From positions 52,243-116,242 of the forward strand of contig CAJTCY010000017.1 in the NCBI GenBank assembly GCA_910575075.1: DNA of 64,000 nt, given 5' to 3'. The translations under genes were made by a program, and so were the position numbers. Positions within the stretch are counted from its first letter, which is position 1, and the number at the start of each line of letters is the position of its first letter. The stretch comes from Lachnospiraceae bacterium. GTDB lineage: Bacteria > Bacillota > Clostridia > Lachnospirales > Lachnospiraceae. Positions 33,345 through 43,500 of the stretch are shown one piece after another. The notes beneath the pieces are model-generated. The model made no database searches, had not been told where the DNA came from, and saw nothing but the letters and a program-made list of their open reading frames with translations.

Positions 33345-33621
33345 ACATAAAAAAGACTTTCATCCTTAAAAGGACGAAAGCCGAAACTTCGTGTTACCAC
33401 CTTTATTCACAGGCTGCTCACACAGTCTGCCTTAGTAAGCGCCCAGACAGCGCTTCTGCAGGATAACGGATGCAATTCCGTCACAGCCTACTGGCAAATG
33501 CGTTCGGTGTGAGGCTCCGGGATGTATTCACCGAAAGTTCCACCTGCGCCTCTCATCTGCCGGCAGCTTTCTGTCGGATTTCCTTACAGCTACTTGTTCC
33601 CATCACAGCTATTTCTGTATT
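33345..33621 (-). promoter_or_regulatory. T-box riboswitch, tyrosine-specific
   Basis: On the minus strand the leader contains the T-box AAAGGTGGTAACACG (33390-33404), whose TGGT pairs with the tRNA ACCA end, followed by a terminator and U-run (33348-33380). The stem I specifier loop holds TAC (33524-33526) within GAATACATCCC, matching tyrosine codons. Uncharged tRNA-Tyr should stabilise the antiterminator and raise tyrS expression. The T-box core differs slightly from the usual GGTACCGCG. Confidence 0.9.
33348..33380 (-). terminator. T-box terminator hairpin
   Basis: On the minus strand CTTTCGTCCTT pairs with AAGGATGAAAG and is followed by CTTTTTT. It is the off-state structure of the tyrS T-box. 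Confidence 0.88.
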
Positions 33622-33628
33622 ATGCCCA

Positions 33629-33657
33629 ATTATAGGCAGAAAATAAAAATTTGTCAA
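33629..33657 (-). promoter_or_regulatory. tyrS promoter
   Basis: On the minus strand TTGACA (33652-33657) and TATAAT (33629-33634) are 17 bases apart, a consensus sigma-A promoter placing the transcript start near 33622, the 5' end of the T-box. Confidence 0.9.
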
Positions 33658-33707
33658 GGGGGGATTGCTTTAAGTTTTCCTATTTTTAGCAACAACTGTC
33701 ATTTTAG

Positions 33708-33833
33708 TACCAAAAGGTCTTGCTGCTTTTGCAGCATAGACATCTTGCACAAAAAGTGTCTGGAAAGCTAGCTTTCCATAGCACTTTGCTGTGCAAAGTG
33801 TTCACATCATAAATTGATGTGAACCTTTTGGTA
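33708..33833. repeat. Six-stem palindromic element
   Basis: An outer stem TACCAAAAGGT (33708-33718) with ACCTTTTGGTA (33823-33833) encloses five hairpins in series: GCTGC/GCAGC, GACA/TGTC, TGGAAAGC/GCTTTCCA, CACTTTGC/GCAAAGTG and TTCACATCA/TGATGTGAA. Nearly every base is paired. The start resembles the CAAAAGG-type repeat at 15756 and 58120. It lies between the tyrS promoter and the AI-2E permease gene. Confidence 0.75.
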
Positions 33834-33961
33834 ATATAAAACTGTAATTTGCGGAAACTCAAAAAGCAAAGAGCCGTTGCTTTTTTACGGGGAATCCAAT
33901 ATACTGATATTAAAATCTGCAGACCAAGAAAACCGCAGTCAGTGCGGCACAGGAGGAAAAA

Positions 33962-35089
33962 ATGGATTTAAACAAAGACAATGTTAAAAAAATTTTAGGA
34001 ATTATTACTTTTACACTGGTGCTGCTTGCCATGCTGCTGAATCTGGGAGCAGTCAAGACGCAACTGATGTTTCTTTGGGGAATCTTGTTTCCCTTTGTAT
34101 TGGGAGGCGCTATTGCGTTTATTTTAAATATTCCGATGACGGCAATTGAAAAACAGGCAAGGAAAATAAAGCTCAAAGAGAAATTTGTGAGGCCCTTAAG
34201 CATGGTTCTGTCGATTCTTTTTGTGTTTGCCGTTGTCACGGTGGTACTGGTAGTGGTAATCCCTCAATTAGGAAGAACTGTGGACAGTATCAGCGAGGGA
34301 ATGACGTCATTTCTGCCCAAAGCGCAGATATGGATGGAGGAGCTGTTTGGGGACAGTCAGGAAATTGCGGACTATATTGAATCAATGGAATTTGACTGGA
34401 AGAGCTGGCTCAATCAGTTTAAAGATTTTGCTTTAAGCGGCGCGGGAAGTGTGATTTCTTATACAATGTCAGCTACTATGATGGTGATTAACGGCGTTGT
34501 TACCTTCTTTATCGCTTTTACGTTCTCACTCTATCTGTTAAGTCAGAAAGAAAATCTCGGCAGACAGTGCCGCAAGGTAATGGACGCTTTTCTATCGCAG
34601 AGGACAGCAGAGAAAATCTGCTATGTCTGCAGCCTGAGCCACACTACATTTTCAAAATTTATCACAGGGCAGTGCCTGGAGGCTTTGATTCTTGGAGCTA
34701 TGTTTGTTGTAGCTATGACGATTTTCCGTCTGCCCTATGCGCTGCTGGTAGGTGTGCTGATTGCGTTTACGGCTTTGATTCCTATGGTCGGAGCTTTTAT
34801 CGGGTGCTTTGTGGGGGCATTTTTGATTCTGATGGTGAACCCTATGCAGGCGCTGATATTTATTATATTATTTCAGGTATTGCAGCAGATAGAAGGAAAC
34901 CTGATTTATCCTCATGTGGTGGGAAACTCGGTGGGACTTCCTTCCATATGGGTATTGTTTGCAGTAACCGTGGGCGGTAAGCTTATGGGCATAGCAGGAA
35001 TGCTGATATTTATCCCGCTGATGTCTGTTCTATACAGTTTGTTCAGAGAGTGGGTGAATAAACGTCACGCCATGCGGAAAAATCAATGA
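33962..35089 (+). CDS. AI-2E family transporter
   Basis: This 375-residue membrane protein has about eight helices and belongs to the AI-2E/YdiK/YubA family. It has two early helices, a large soluble loop (about 100-165), then the conserved core YALLVGVLIAFTALIPMVGA and QIEGNLIYPHVVGNSVGLP. The name comes from an autoinducer-2 exporter, but many members transport ions, so the substrate is open. AGGAGG lies 7 bases before the ATG. The downstream phosphate operon has its own regulated promoter. Confidence 0.9.
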   Translation: MDLNKDNVKKILGIITFTLVLLAMLLNLGAVKTQLMFLWGILFPFVLGGAIAFILNIPMTAIEKQARKIKLKEKFVRPLSMVLSILFVFAVVTVVLVVVIPQLGRTVDSISEGMTSFLPKAQIWMEELFGDSQEIADYIESMEFDWKSWLNQFKDFALSGAGSVISYTMSATMMVINGVVTFFIAFTFSLYLLSQKENLGRQCRKVMDAFLSQRTAEKICYVCSLSHTTFSKFITGQCLEALILGAMFVVAMTIFRLPYALLVGVLIAFTALIPMVGAFIGCFVGAFLILMVNPMQALIFIILFQVLQQIEGNLIYPHVVGNSVGLPSIWVLFAVTVGGKLMGIAGMLIFIPLMSVLYSLFREWVNKRHAMRKNQ

Positions 35090-35102
35090 GACAATAAGAT
35101 AT

Positions 35103-35154
35103 TTTACATGAATTTTACACAGATTATGTATTCCATTTACAGAAACCGTATAAA
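35103..35154 (+). promoter_or_regulatory. PHO box and promoter of the Na/Pi-PhoBR operon
   Basis: TTTACA occurs at 35103, 35114 and 35136, with the related TATGTA at 35125: four half-sites at an exact 11-base period. A TATAAA/TAAAAT -10 begins 8-10 bases after the last repeat. This is the layout of a PhoB/PhoP-activated promoter lacking a normal -35. It sits 39 bases before the symporter start. Confidence 0.85.
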
Positions 35155-35192
35155 ATAGCCATATACATAGGATGATGAAGGAGGATACAACT

Positions 35193-36962
35193 ATGGATAT
35201 ATTTGGGTTTCTGTCACTGATCGGCGGTTTAGCGCTGTTTCTGTATGGAATGAATGTTATGGGCGGAGGACTGGAAAAGCTGTCTGGCGGCAAGCTGGAG
35301 CGGCTGCTGGAAAAACTTACCTCGAATCCGCTGAAAGCGGTGCTTCTGGGAGCGGGAGTGACTGCTGTGATACAATCTTCATCGGCAACTACAGTGATGC
35401 TGGTAGGATTTGTAAACTCTGGAATTATGAAACTTTCTCAGGCTATCGGCATTATTATGGGTGCCAATATTGGTACAACGATCACCTCCTGGCTGCTGAG
35501 TCTGACAGGTATTCAGAGTGATAATCTTTTTATCAAAATGCTCAAACCTTCTTCTTTTTCACCCATTCTTGCGATTATCGGTATTATTTTGCTGATGGGA
35601 GCAGTCAGTGACAAGAAGAAAAATATTGCGGAAATCCTCTTGGGATTTGCAGTACTTATGTTTGGAATGGAAACTATGAGCGGTGCAGTGAAACCTTTGG
35701 CAGATGTGCCGGAATTCACAGGTATCCTTACAAAATTTTCCAATCCGCTACTGGGGGTTTTAGTAGGAGCGCTGCTTACAGCAGTAATTCAGAGTTCTTC
35801 TGCTTCAGTAGGAATCCTGCAGGCGCTGTCAGTGACGGGGGCGTTTACCTATGGTTCCGTTATACCAATTATTATGGGACAAAATATCGGTACCTGTGTG
35901 ACCGCCATGATTTCAGCGGTGGGGGCGAATAAAGGCGCAAGGAGGACAGCGTTTGTCCATCTTTATTTTAATATTATAGGTTCTGTGGTATTTTTGATTT
36001 TGTATAGTGTGCTGAATATGATATTTCAATTTGATTTTGCCGATGAAACGGTTGGTGTGGCAGGGATTGCGGCCATTCACAGTATATTTAATGTGTTTGC
36101 GACACTTTTGCTGCTGCCATTTATCAAAGGCCTGGAAAAACTGGCATACCTTACCATACCCGTGGATAAAGAAGAAGAAGCTGCCGTGGGCAGAGAAGAT
36201 CAGTTTAAGGTGTTAGATGAGCGGTTCCTTGCAACTCCGGGGTTTGCTATAGAGCAGTGCATGAGCCTTACCAGAAAAATGGCGGAACTGGCAAAGGATA
36301 CGGTGTTTACAGCGATGAAGCTGTTTCGGGAATATTCACCAGAAGCTGCCAGGCAAGTAGAATTGCAGGAGGAACTGCTGGATAAATATGACGATAAGCT
36401 GAGCAGGTATTTAACGCAGCTGGGCAGCCAGAATCTTGCAGAACGAGAAGGGCAGGCATTGTCTACATTGATGCACAGCATCAATGATTTTGAACGAATT
36501 GGAGATCACGCTCTGAACCTTATGGAAACTGCTGAGAAGATGCAGAAAAAGGAACTGGAATTTTCTAAAAAAGCGAAGCATGAAATGGAAGTGTTTGGTG
36601 CGGCGGTGGCAGACATCTTGAACCGCTCTGTGGAGGCTTTTATCAAAAATGATGCTGAGCTGGCATCTACGGTAGAGCCTTTGGAGGAAGTTATTGACGA
36701 TCTGAACAAAGAAGTGAAAAAACGCCATATCAAGCGGCTCAGGAAAGGCAAGTGTACCATTGATCTGGGTATGGCGCTTACAGAGGTATCGGTAAATTAT
36801 GAGAGAGTTGCCGATCACTGTTCTAACCTTGCGGTGTATCTGATTCAGACGGAAGACAATACCGTAGAGGCACACGATTATGTGAGCAGCCTTTCAGGAG
36901 AGACCAGAGAGCGTTTTCAGCAAATGTATGAGGTATTTCAGGAACAGTACCAGCTTTCTTAA
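35193..36962 (+). CDS. Na/Pi cotransporter with PhoU domain
   Basis: This 589-residue protein imports phosphate with sodium. The membrane part has two inverted repeats with VIQSSSATTVMLVGFVNSG and VIQSSSASVGILQALS. The C-terminal ~230 residues form a PhoU-like helical domain (FERIGDHALNLMETAEKM, VNYERVADHCSNLAVY), typical of NptA-type transporters. ATG 35193 has AAGGAGG 8 bases upstream. It is first in an operon with the PhoB-like and PhoR-like genes behind a PHO box, so phosphate starvation should induce all three. Confidence 0.93.
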   Translation: MDIFGFLSLIGGLALFLYGMNVMGGGLEKLSGGKLERLLEKLTSNPLKAVLLGAGVTAVIQSSSATTVMLVGFVNSGIMKLSQAIGIIMGANIGTTITSWLLSLTGIQSDNLFIKMLKPSSFSPILAIIGIILLMGAVSDKKKNIAEILLGFAVLMFGMETMSGAVKPLADVPEFTGILTKFSNPLLGVLVGALLTAVIQSSSASVGILQALSVTGAFTYGSVIPIIMGQNIGTCVTAMISAVGANKGARRTAFVHLYFNIIGSVVFLILYSVLNMIFQFDFADETVGVAGIAAIHSIFNVFATLLLLPFIKGLEKLAYLTIPVDKEEEAAVGREDQFKVLDERFLATPGFAIEQCMSLTRKMAELAKDTVFTAMKLFREYSPEAARQVELQEELLDKYDDKLSRYLTQLGSQNLAEREGQALSTLMHSINDFERIGDHALNLMETAEKMQKKELEFSKKAKHEMEVFGAAVADILNRSVEAFIKNDAELASTVEPLEEVIDDLNKEVKKRHIKRLRKGKCTIDLGMALTEVSVNYERVADHCSNLAVYLIQTEDNTVEAHDYVSSLSGETRERFQQMYEVFQEQYQLS

Positions 36963-36977
36963 AAGGGAGGACATTTT

Positions 36978-37658
36978 ATGCCACTGATCTATATTGTGGA
37001 AGATGATGTAAATATTCGGGAAATTCAGCGGTATGCCCTGAAAAACAGCGGTTTTCAGGTACAGGAATTTGAATGCGCAAGAGAACTGCGACAGGCAGTG
37101 GAAAAGGAAGTGCCCAGCCTGATTCTTTTGGATATTATGCTGCCAGGTGAAAATGGCCTTGATATTCTTGCGGAACTCAGGCGGGGTATAGCTACGGCGA
37201 AAGTGCCAGTGATTATGGTGACTGCAAAATCTTCAGAACTGGATAAAGTAAAGGGACTGGATATGGGGGCAGATGATTATATGACAAAGCCTTTTGGGGT
37301 TATGGAGCTGATATCCAGAGTAAAGGCTTTGCTGCGGCGTGCAGAAGACCTGCCGGAAGCAGCCGTTTTGTCGAATGGAGAGATTGTGGTGGATACAAAA
37401 CAACGCATTGTCACGGTGGGGGGAGAGGTTTGTGAATTGACTTTTAAGGAATTTGAATTATTGAAGATGCTGTTGATGAATGCCGGGATTGTGCTGAGCC
37501 GTGATAAAATTATGGATCAGGTATGGGGGTTTGATTATGAAGGAGAGAGCCGTACGGTGGATATGCATATTAAGACCCTGCGCCAGAAGCTTGGCAGAGG
37601 GGGGAGCAGCATTAAAACTGTACGGAATGTAGGCTACAGGATGGACAGGGAGAATTGA
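36978..37658 (+). CDS. PhoB/PhoP-like response regulator
   Basis: This 226-residue OmpR-family regulator has a receiver domain (acidic EDD, phosphoacceptor D in LLDIMLPGENG, K in MTKPF) and a winged-helix DNA-binding domain (LTFKEFELLKMLLMNAG, SRTVDMHIKTLRQKLG, VRNVGYRM). Its place after a Na/Pi symporter behind a PHO box supports a PhoB/PhoP role, with likely autoregulation through the upstream box. AAAGGGAGG precedes the ATG. Confidence 0.9.
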   Translation: MPLIYIVEDDVNIREIQRYALKNSGFQVQEFECARELRQAVEKEVPSLILLDIMLPGENGLDILAELRRGIATAKVPVIMVTAKSSELDKVKGLDMGADDYMTKPFGVMELISRVKALLRRAEDLPEAAVLSNGEIVVDTKQRIVTVGGEVCELTFKEFELLKMLLMNAGIVLSRDKIMDQVWGFDYEGESRTVDMHIKTLRQKLGRGGSSIKTVRNVGYRMDREN

Positions 37659-37659
37659 T

Positions 37660-38979
37660 TTGAAGCGAAAGATTAATATTCAATTTGTAGCAGTATCTTC
37701 ATTTGCGGTGGTGATAACAGCGCTGATGTCCATACTGCTTTTTTATAATATTTTAAAAAACCAGGTGTTTGACGATATTGAAGCATATGCGCATGTGATA
37801 CAGCCGCTGGATCTTAAGTTCTGGGAACAGGAAGAAAATCTGCAGCGTCTGAAAATGGATGGACTGAGGATCACTTTGATTGCGGCGGACGGAAGGGTGG
37901 AATATGACAGCAGTGCGGATAAGGGACAGATGGATAATCATAGAGAACGGCCGGAAATCAGGTCGGCGATGGAACGCGGGGAAGGGAGGGATATCAGGTG
38001 GTCTGCCACCAGTTCGCTTCACACCTTGTATTATGCCCAGCAGCTGAAGAATGGAGCAGTTCTGCGGGTGGGAAAGGATTCTGAGAATATTTTCCGCATT
38101 TTTCTTCATATGCTGGGGCTTGTAACAGTTCTGTCTATAGTGATTGTACTTTTGTGTGCAGGATTATCACATTTACTTACCAGGCGTCTGCTTTGGCCCA
38201 TTGAGAAACTTACTTCCAGCCTGGAGGAAATGAATCAGGAAACTGTTTATGATGAGATTGCCCCTTTTATCCAGACGATCAGGGAACAGCATATCAATAT
38301 ATTAAACAGTGCGAAAATGAGGCAGGAATTTACAGCCAATGTGTCTCATGAGCTGAAAACACCTCTGACGGCAATTGCCGGATATGCAGAACTGATCAGC
38401 AGCGGGATTGCGGACGACAAAGATACCAAAAGGTTTGCCGGGGAGATACATGCCAGTTCTGACCGTCTGCTGTCGCTGATCAATGACATACTTAAATTGT
38501 CAGAGCTGGATGACCTCGATCAGGAATTTGAGTTTGAGCAGGTAGATTTGTACCAGATAGCTCAGGGATGTCTTGACATGCTTGATATCCAGGCAGCTAA
38601 TCAGGAAATTACGCTTAGGCTTTGCGGACAATCTTGTTGTGTGATGGCGAACCGAAGCCTGATGGATGAACTTTTGTATAATTTGTGCAGCAATGCGATC
38701 CGGTATAATAATCAAGGCGGAATGGTAATTGTCACAGTGGAGCCTGAAGAGGGGAAAACAGTATTGTCTGTGAAAGACACTGGGATCGGGATTTCAAAGG
38801 AACATCAGGAACGGATATTTGAACGGTTCTACCGGGTCGATAAAAGCCGTTCCAAACAAAGGGGCGGCACGGGGCTGGGACTGGCCATTGTCAAGCATAT
38901 TGTAGCGCAGCACAATGCAGAGCTGAGGCTTTACAGCGAGCCTGGAAAGGGAACAGAGATACGTATCTGGTTTTTATAA
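37660..38979 (+). CDS. PhoR-like sensor histidine kinase
   Basis: This 439-residue kinase has two membrane helices (about 12-30 and 148-170) flanking a small extracytoplasmic domain, a HAMP-like linker, the H-box FTANVSHELKTPLTAIAGYA, the N-box LLYNLCSNAIRYNNQGG and the ATP-lid motifs VKDTGIGISKEHQERIFERF and GGTGLGLAIVKHIV. It phosphorylates the regulator encoded just before it. The start is a TTG at 37660, one base after that gene's stop, with AGGGAG upstream. Confidence 0.9.
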   Translation: MKRKINIQFVAVSSFAVVITALMSILLFYNILKNQVFDDIEAYAHVIQPLDLKFWEQEENLQRLKMDGLRITLIAADGRVEYDSSADKGQMDNHRERPEIRSAMERGEGRDIRWSATSSLHTLYYAQQLKNGAVLRVGKDSENIFRIFLHMLGLVTVLSIVIVLLCAGLSHLLTRRLLWPIEKLTSSLEEMNQETVYDEIAPFIQTIREQHINILNSAKMRQEFTANVSHELKTPLTAIAGYAELISSGIADDKDTKRFAGEIHASSDRLLSLINDILKLSELDDLDQEFEFEQVDLYQIAQGCLDMLDIQAANQEITLRLCGQSCCVMANRSLMDELLYNLCSNAIRYNNQGGMVIVTVEPEEGKTVLSVKDTGIGISKEHQERIFERFYRVDKSRSKQRGGTGLGLAIVKHIVAQHNAELRLYSEPGKGTEIRIWFL

Positions 38980-39040
38980 GATATGCAGGTATTTATCGGG
39001 CAGTGAATGTATTAGTGATACATTTTACAGCATAAATTTT

Positions 39041-39098
39041 ATAGGTAATTGCGAAACTCAATAATTTGATGAATTTCATATACAATTTAAAGAATTTT
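39041..39098 (-). repeat. 57-bp dispersed repeat, copy B
   Basis: This is the reverse-oriented copy of the repeat at 25193-25249, sharing TGAGTTTCGCAATTACCTA and AATTGTATATGAAATT on the minus strand. It ends just before the ribosome site of the exchanger gene. Confidence 0.75.
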
Positions 39099-39116
39099 AG
39101 AAAGAGAGGAAATGAA

Positions 39117-40046
39117 TTGGATTATCTGTTGCTTGCGGCAGGATTTATACTGCTGATAAAAGGGGCTGATTATTTTGTAGAGGGAAGTGCCAGCGTGGCG
39201 GCAAAGTTACGGGTTCCGCCTATGATAATCGGACTGACAGTGGTGGCAATGGGAACCAGCGCGCCAGAATGTGCGGTCAGTATCGCTGCTTCTTTGAAAG
39301 GAGATAACGCCGTTGCCATCAGCAATGTGATCGGGTCTAATATTTTTAACCTGGCGCTGGTCTGCGGAATCTGTGCTGTATTTTCACCTTTGCGTGTAAA
39401 AGCCAAGACTTTAAAAAAGGAATTCCCGCTGTCGGTTCTGGCAGCGGCCGTTCTCCTGGGGACGGGATATTTGGGAATGGAAATCAGTCGGGCAGATGGT
39501 CTGCTTCTGCTGATCTTGTTTGTGTCATTTCTGATATGGCTTGTAAGGGAGGCGAAAAAAGCCCGCAGCAGCCAGCAAGAACAGAAAGAAGTCAGGAACC
39601 TGAATGGCTGGCGGTGCCTGTTCTATATTGCGGGAGGTATGGGAGCGATTGTAATTGGCGGAGATTTCGTCGTCGATGCTGCAACTGCCATTGCAGAGAG
39701 TTTCGGGCTCAGTGATACCCTCATTGGGCTTACGATTGTGGCAATGGGGACGTCCCTGCCAGAACTGGTTACGTCAGTAGTGGCTGCCAGAAAGGGAGAG
39801 GCGGATATGGCTCTGGGGAATGTGATAGGTTCCAATCTCTTTAACATTCTTCTGGTTCTTGGTCTGGCAGGTGCAATTAGCCCTATGGAAGTCTTGATGG
39901 AAAACGTAATTGATGGTATAATTTTAATTGGAATGAGTTGTATCGTATGGATTTTTGCGTGGTGCAAAAAAGAGATCAGCCGCCTGGAAGGCGTGGCTAT
40001 GATTGTATGTTATGCAGTATATATGGGATATATCTGCATAAGATGA
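39117..40046 (+). CDS. Calcium/sodium antiporter (CaCA family)
   Basis: This 309-residue membrane exchanger has two inverted repeats, each with the alpha motif: GTSAPECAVSIAASLKGD with NVIGSNIFNL, and GTSLPELVTSVVAARKGE with NVIGSNLFNI. These carry the acidic ion ligands. It probably exports calcium in exchange for sodium. The TTG at 39117 is chosen because AGAGAGG lies 7 bases upstream and the protein then starts at the first helix; the nearby ATG at 39112 is out of frame. The next gene starts 20 bases after its stop. Confidence 0.88.
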   Translation: MDYLLLAAGFILLIKGADYFVEGSASVAAKLRVPPMIIGLTVVAMGTSAPECAVSIAASLKGDNAVAISNVIGSNIFNLALVCGICAVFSPLRVKAKTLKKEFPLSVLAAAVLLGTGYLGMEISRADGLLLLILFVSFLIWLVREAKKARSSQQEQKEVRNLNGWRCLFYIAGGMGAIVIGGDFVVDAATAIAESFGLSDTLIGLTIVAMGTSLPELVTSVVAARKGEADMALGNVIGSNLFNILLVLGLAGAISPMEVLMENVIDGIILIGMSCIVWIFAWCKKEISRLEGVAMIVCYAVYMGYICIR

Positions 40047-40066
40047 TGGGTAAAGGAGGAAAAGGT

Positions 40067-40504
40067 ATGGATTTTTTTAACAAACTGGGTGATACGATTT
40101 CCGGAATTGGAAAAGATGTATCACAGAATGTGGCAGATTTGACAGGAATTGCCAGACTGAACATGGATATCCGTAAAAGAGAAGATTTTGTGAGAAAGCA
40201 GTATACCGAAATTGGAAAGCAGTACTATGATCTGCACAAAGAAGACAATGAGCCGTTTTTTGAGGAAATAAATCTCATTACCGAGGCTCTGCAGGAGATT
40301 GAGCAGTTAAAAGCTCAGATTGCAGAATTGAAAGGGAAGAAAAAATGTCCTGTCTGCGGTGCAGTCAATGAAGGTGAGGCAATGTACTGCATGAAATGCG
40401 GCGCCAGATGTGAGTCTATTTTTGAGGAAGATGCTGATGTGGAATCAGATGTAACGGAGATGGAAGAGATTATTCTGGATGAAGAAAAGAAAGATACGGA
40501 ATAA
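40067..40504 (+). CDS. Zinc-ribbon protein with coiled coil
   Basis: This 145-residue cytoplasmic protein has an amphipathic N-terminus (MDFFNKLGDTISGIGKDVSQ), a helical coiled coil (about 25-90) and a double CxxC zinc ribbon, KCPVCGAVNEGEAMYCMKCG, followed by an acidic tail. Such proteins are common in Lachnospiraceae and uncharacterised. AAAGGAGG lies 7 bases before ATG 40067. It may be co-transcribed with the antiporter. Confidence 0.8.
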   Translation: MDFFNKLGDTISGIGKDVSQNVADLTGIARLNMDIRKREDFVRKQYTEIGKQYYDLHKEDNEPFFEEINLITEALQEIEQLKAQIAELKGKKKCPVCGAVNEGEAMYCMKCGARCESIFEEDADVESDVTEMEEIILDEEKKDTE

Positions 40505-40555
40505 AATAATGAAACTACAGGATGTAGGGTGTTACACAAGGAGTGTGTTCGTGAA

Positions 40556-43500
40556 ATGAAAGAAAAAAGTATAAAGAATAATCCCAAAAGTAAATACAGG
40601 CAGTACAGAAAACATCCCATTGGGCAGAGGCTGATTGTGGGAATACTCTGCATCTGCCTGTCTTTGGTGTCGCTGCCGACCGAGCATTTTGGATATTTGG
40701 CTCTGGCAGCTCAGAGACAGGAAATTGTAATGTTTCCAGCGCTCTCTTCAGAGGTGAGAACGCAGACAGTGAAAGCGGGAACGGAACTGGAAAAGCTTGA
40801 GCTCCCAAGTTCGCTGACGGCAGTATGCCGTCTGTTTGAGGAGGAGGCGCCTGCTGCCATTCAATTTGAAAATTTGGAGACAAAGGCGGCAGAAGCGGAA
40901 CGGACCTCAGATGTTCAATCCCAGGCGCCGGAAAACGTTTCTGAGAGTGCCTCTATATCGGAGGAACCAGTTTCTGCCGAAGAACAGCCAAATCCGGAAG
41001 AACCATCAGATACACAGGAGCCGTCAGATCCGGAAGAACCGTCAGTTCCGCAAGAACCTGAGGTTCCGTCAGTCCCGCAAGAGCCAGCGCCGCCGGAAAA
41101 TCCGGCGCCCGAGGTGGAGCCGGCACAGGAGCAGACAGAAACTGTGACGATCCAGGGGATTGCCTGGACAAGTGAGCCTGCGTATGACAAAGAAAAAGAA
41201 GGTATGTATGTGTTTACGCCGGTGATTCCTCCTAATTACAATCTTGCGCCGGGGGTGGAACTTCCATCGATTTCTGTAGCGGTAGTTAAGGGGAAAGGCA
41301 AGGAAGAAACAGAGAACAAGGAACAGAAAGAAGGCCGCAAACAAGTAAAAGAGGTCAGGACAGGGAAGGCCAAGGAAAGTCAGAACGAACTGATAGAATT
41401 AGCAGAGGATGAAGCGTCTCCATCTACACCGTCATGCGGCAGAATCAGCCAGGATACGGTCTGGGAAGAAGCGGGAGTGCTCAATACAGGGGAACTGATT
41501 GTGGAACCAGGGGTTACTCTTACAATTAAGAATTTACTGACTATCGCTGGAAAGGTTACGGTAAAAGGCGGCGGAACGATCGTGAGAGGGAGCGCTAATG
41601 CTTTGTTTACGACTGCTGCCGGATCGGAATTCATATTAGAAGATATTACCTTGGAAGGAAATTCTATATCTGGCCCCCCGCTGATAGCGGTCAATAACAG
41701 TACAAAGTTTATCATGAATTCTGGGAGCAGAATCCAAAACTGTGTTTCTAATAATACTGGCACAGTACGTAATATGAATGGAACAATCATTTTAAATGGA
41801 GGAGAGATCAAAAATTGTTCGGGTACTATGGGAGGTGCATTTTATGTCAGCGGAGGCAGCCTGACCATTGAGTATGCGACCATTGAAGGCTGTTCAGCAA
41901 CGAACCTTGGAGGAGCGATTTTTCAGAACGGCAATGCAAAAGTAGTTATTAAAGATGGAGTATTCAGCAACAATAAAACAACAAGTGCGGCTTCTTATTG
42001 GTCTGGAGGAGGATTCTTATGCCTTTGTACATCCTCACTGGAGATCTATGGCGGGCAGTTTATCAATAATACGTCAGTTGCTCATGGCGGCTGTATTCAT
42101 CATTGCGGATGCAGCGGCACCCAGACAGATATCAAAGGCGGATATTTCTCGGGGAATACCTGTACCCTGGAGGGTTATGAAGGCAGCGGAGGGATTTACT
42201 ATTCTACAAAATATACGGGAAGCACGAATTCAATAACCTTATCTGGAAAAGTGAATTTCAGCGGAGATGGAGACGCAGCGTCTGGCACAGATGGCGTTTA
42301 CCTAGACAGCAAGAATGATTTAAATATTCTGAGGAAGATTAAAATCAGCGATACTCTGAGCTATCCGGTGAATCTTTATGTTGACGCAACAGAAGGGCGA
42401 GTGATTGCGGAAGGGGTACATGAGTATCGGCTGCTGCGTGAGCGGGATATGAAGAAAATCAACTTTTTTGACGTGGGCAATTCTGGCAAGCAATGGTACG
42501 CAGTGCTGGATGAAGAGAAGAATGAGGTGCTGATATCAGAAGTAAATCCTAATTACGGTTATTATGTGTATTATATCAGCGATGATACAGAAGAAACAGT
42601 GGTAGATGACAACCGTTATGAAAGAGGGGATACCGTTCAGGTAAAGCCGGCAGATATTCTGAATCTAGATGGCCATAAATTTATAGAATGGAATACCAAA
42701 GCAGATGGAAGCGGGACATCATACCACCCTGGAGATACATTTGTTATTGAGGATGATACCGATCTGTTTGCTGTTTTTGAAGATGAAACCAAAGTCAAAG
42801 AATTGTCGGCTGATTTTTACTCTGGCAGCGCAGGAAATAAAGAAACGAAAACCATATTGATGAAAGCTGATGCGGAGAGCGGGAGCATGGAAACGCCGCA
42901 GCTGAAGGCTATGGAAGGCTGGACCCCTCTGGGGTGGAATGCGGCAAGAGACCAGTATAGCGGCGACATTGCTCCAGGCGAAAAACTCACTCTGACAGAA
43001 AATTCTGCATATTACGGCAGTTATGAGAAAGATGTTACCTTGTTCTATAAAGCGGAGAAAGCAGATTCTTGTCCGGAAGATACAGAGGGGCACAGTTATG
43101 CAAATGTAAGTGAGGAAGTTTCCATAGTTCCTGCTCAGTTCACGGTTGCTCCTGCGGCAGTGCGCTACGGCTATGCTTTTATAGGCTGGAACACAGAGCC
43201 GGATGGAAGCGGGCAGACATACGGAGAAGGAGAAGTTCTGGAGACGGAAACAGATGTGAACTTGTATGCAATATTTAAGAAGCCTCTGCATGCGTTTTTC
43301 TATTCTGGAGGCGCCGGGGAAAAGGAAGAAATCATTGTGGATATTCCGGAAGATGCTGTGAGCGGCACGGTGAATGCGCCGCAATTGAAGGCGTTTAAGG
43401 CGCCTGAGAACAAGGAAGGACCTGAAACCAGAACGGACGAAGGATGGATTCCGGTGGGCTGGGATTTGCAGGAAGATGGGTACGGCGGAGAAATAGCAGA

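Noticed and set aside
40980..41130. CRISPR-like tandem repeat in the surface gene
   Set aside because: It encodes a Pro/Glu-rich protein stalk in frame; spacing is irregular. No CRISPR array was seen anywhere in the window.
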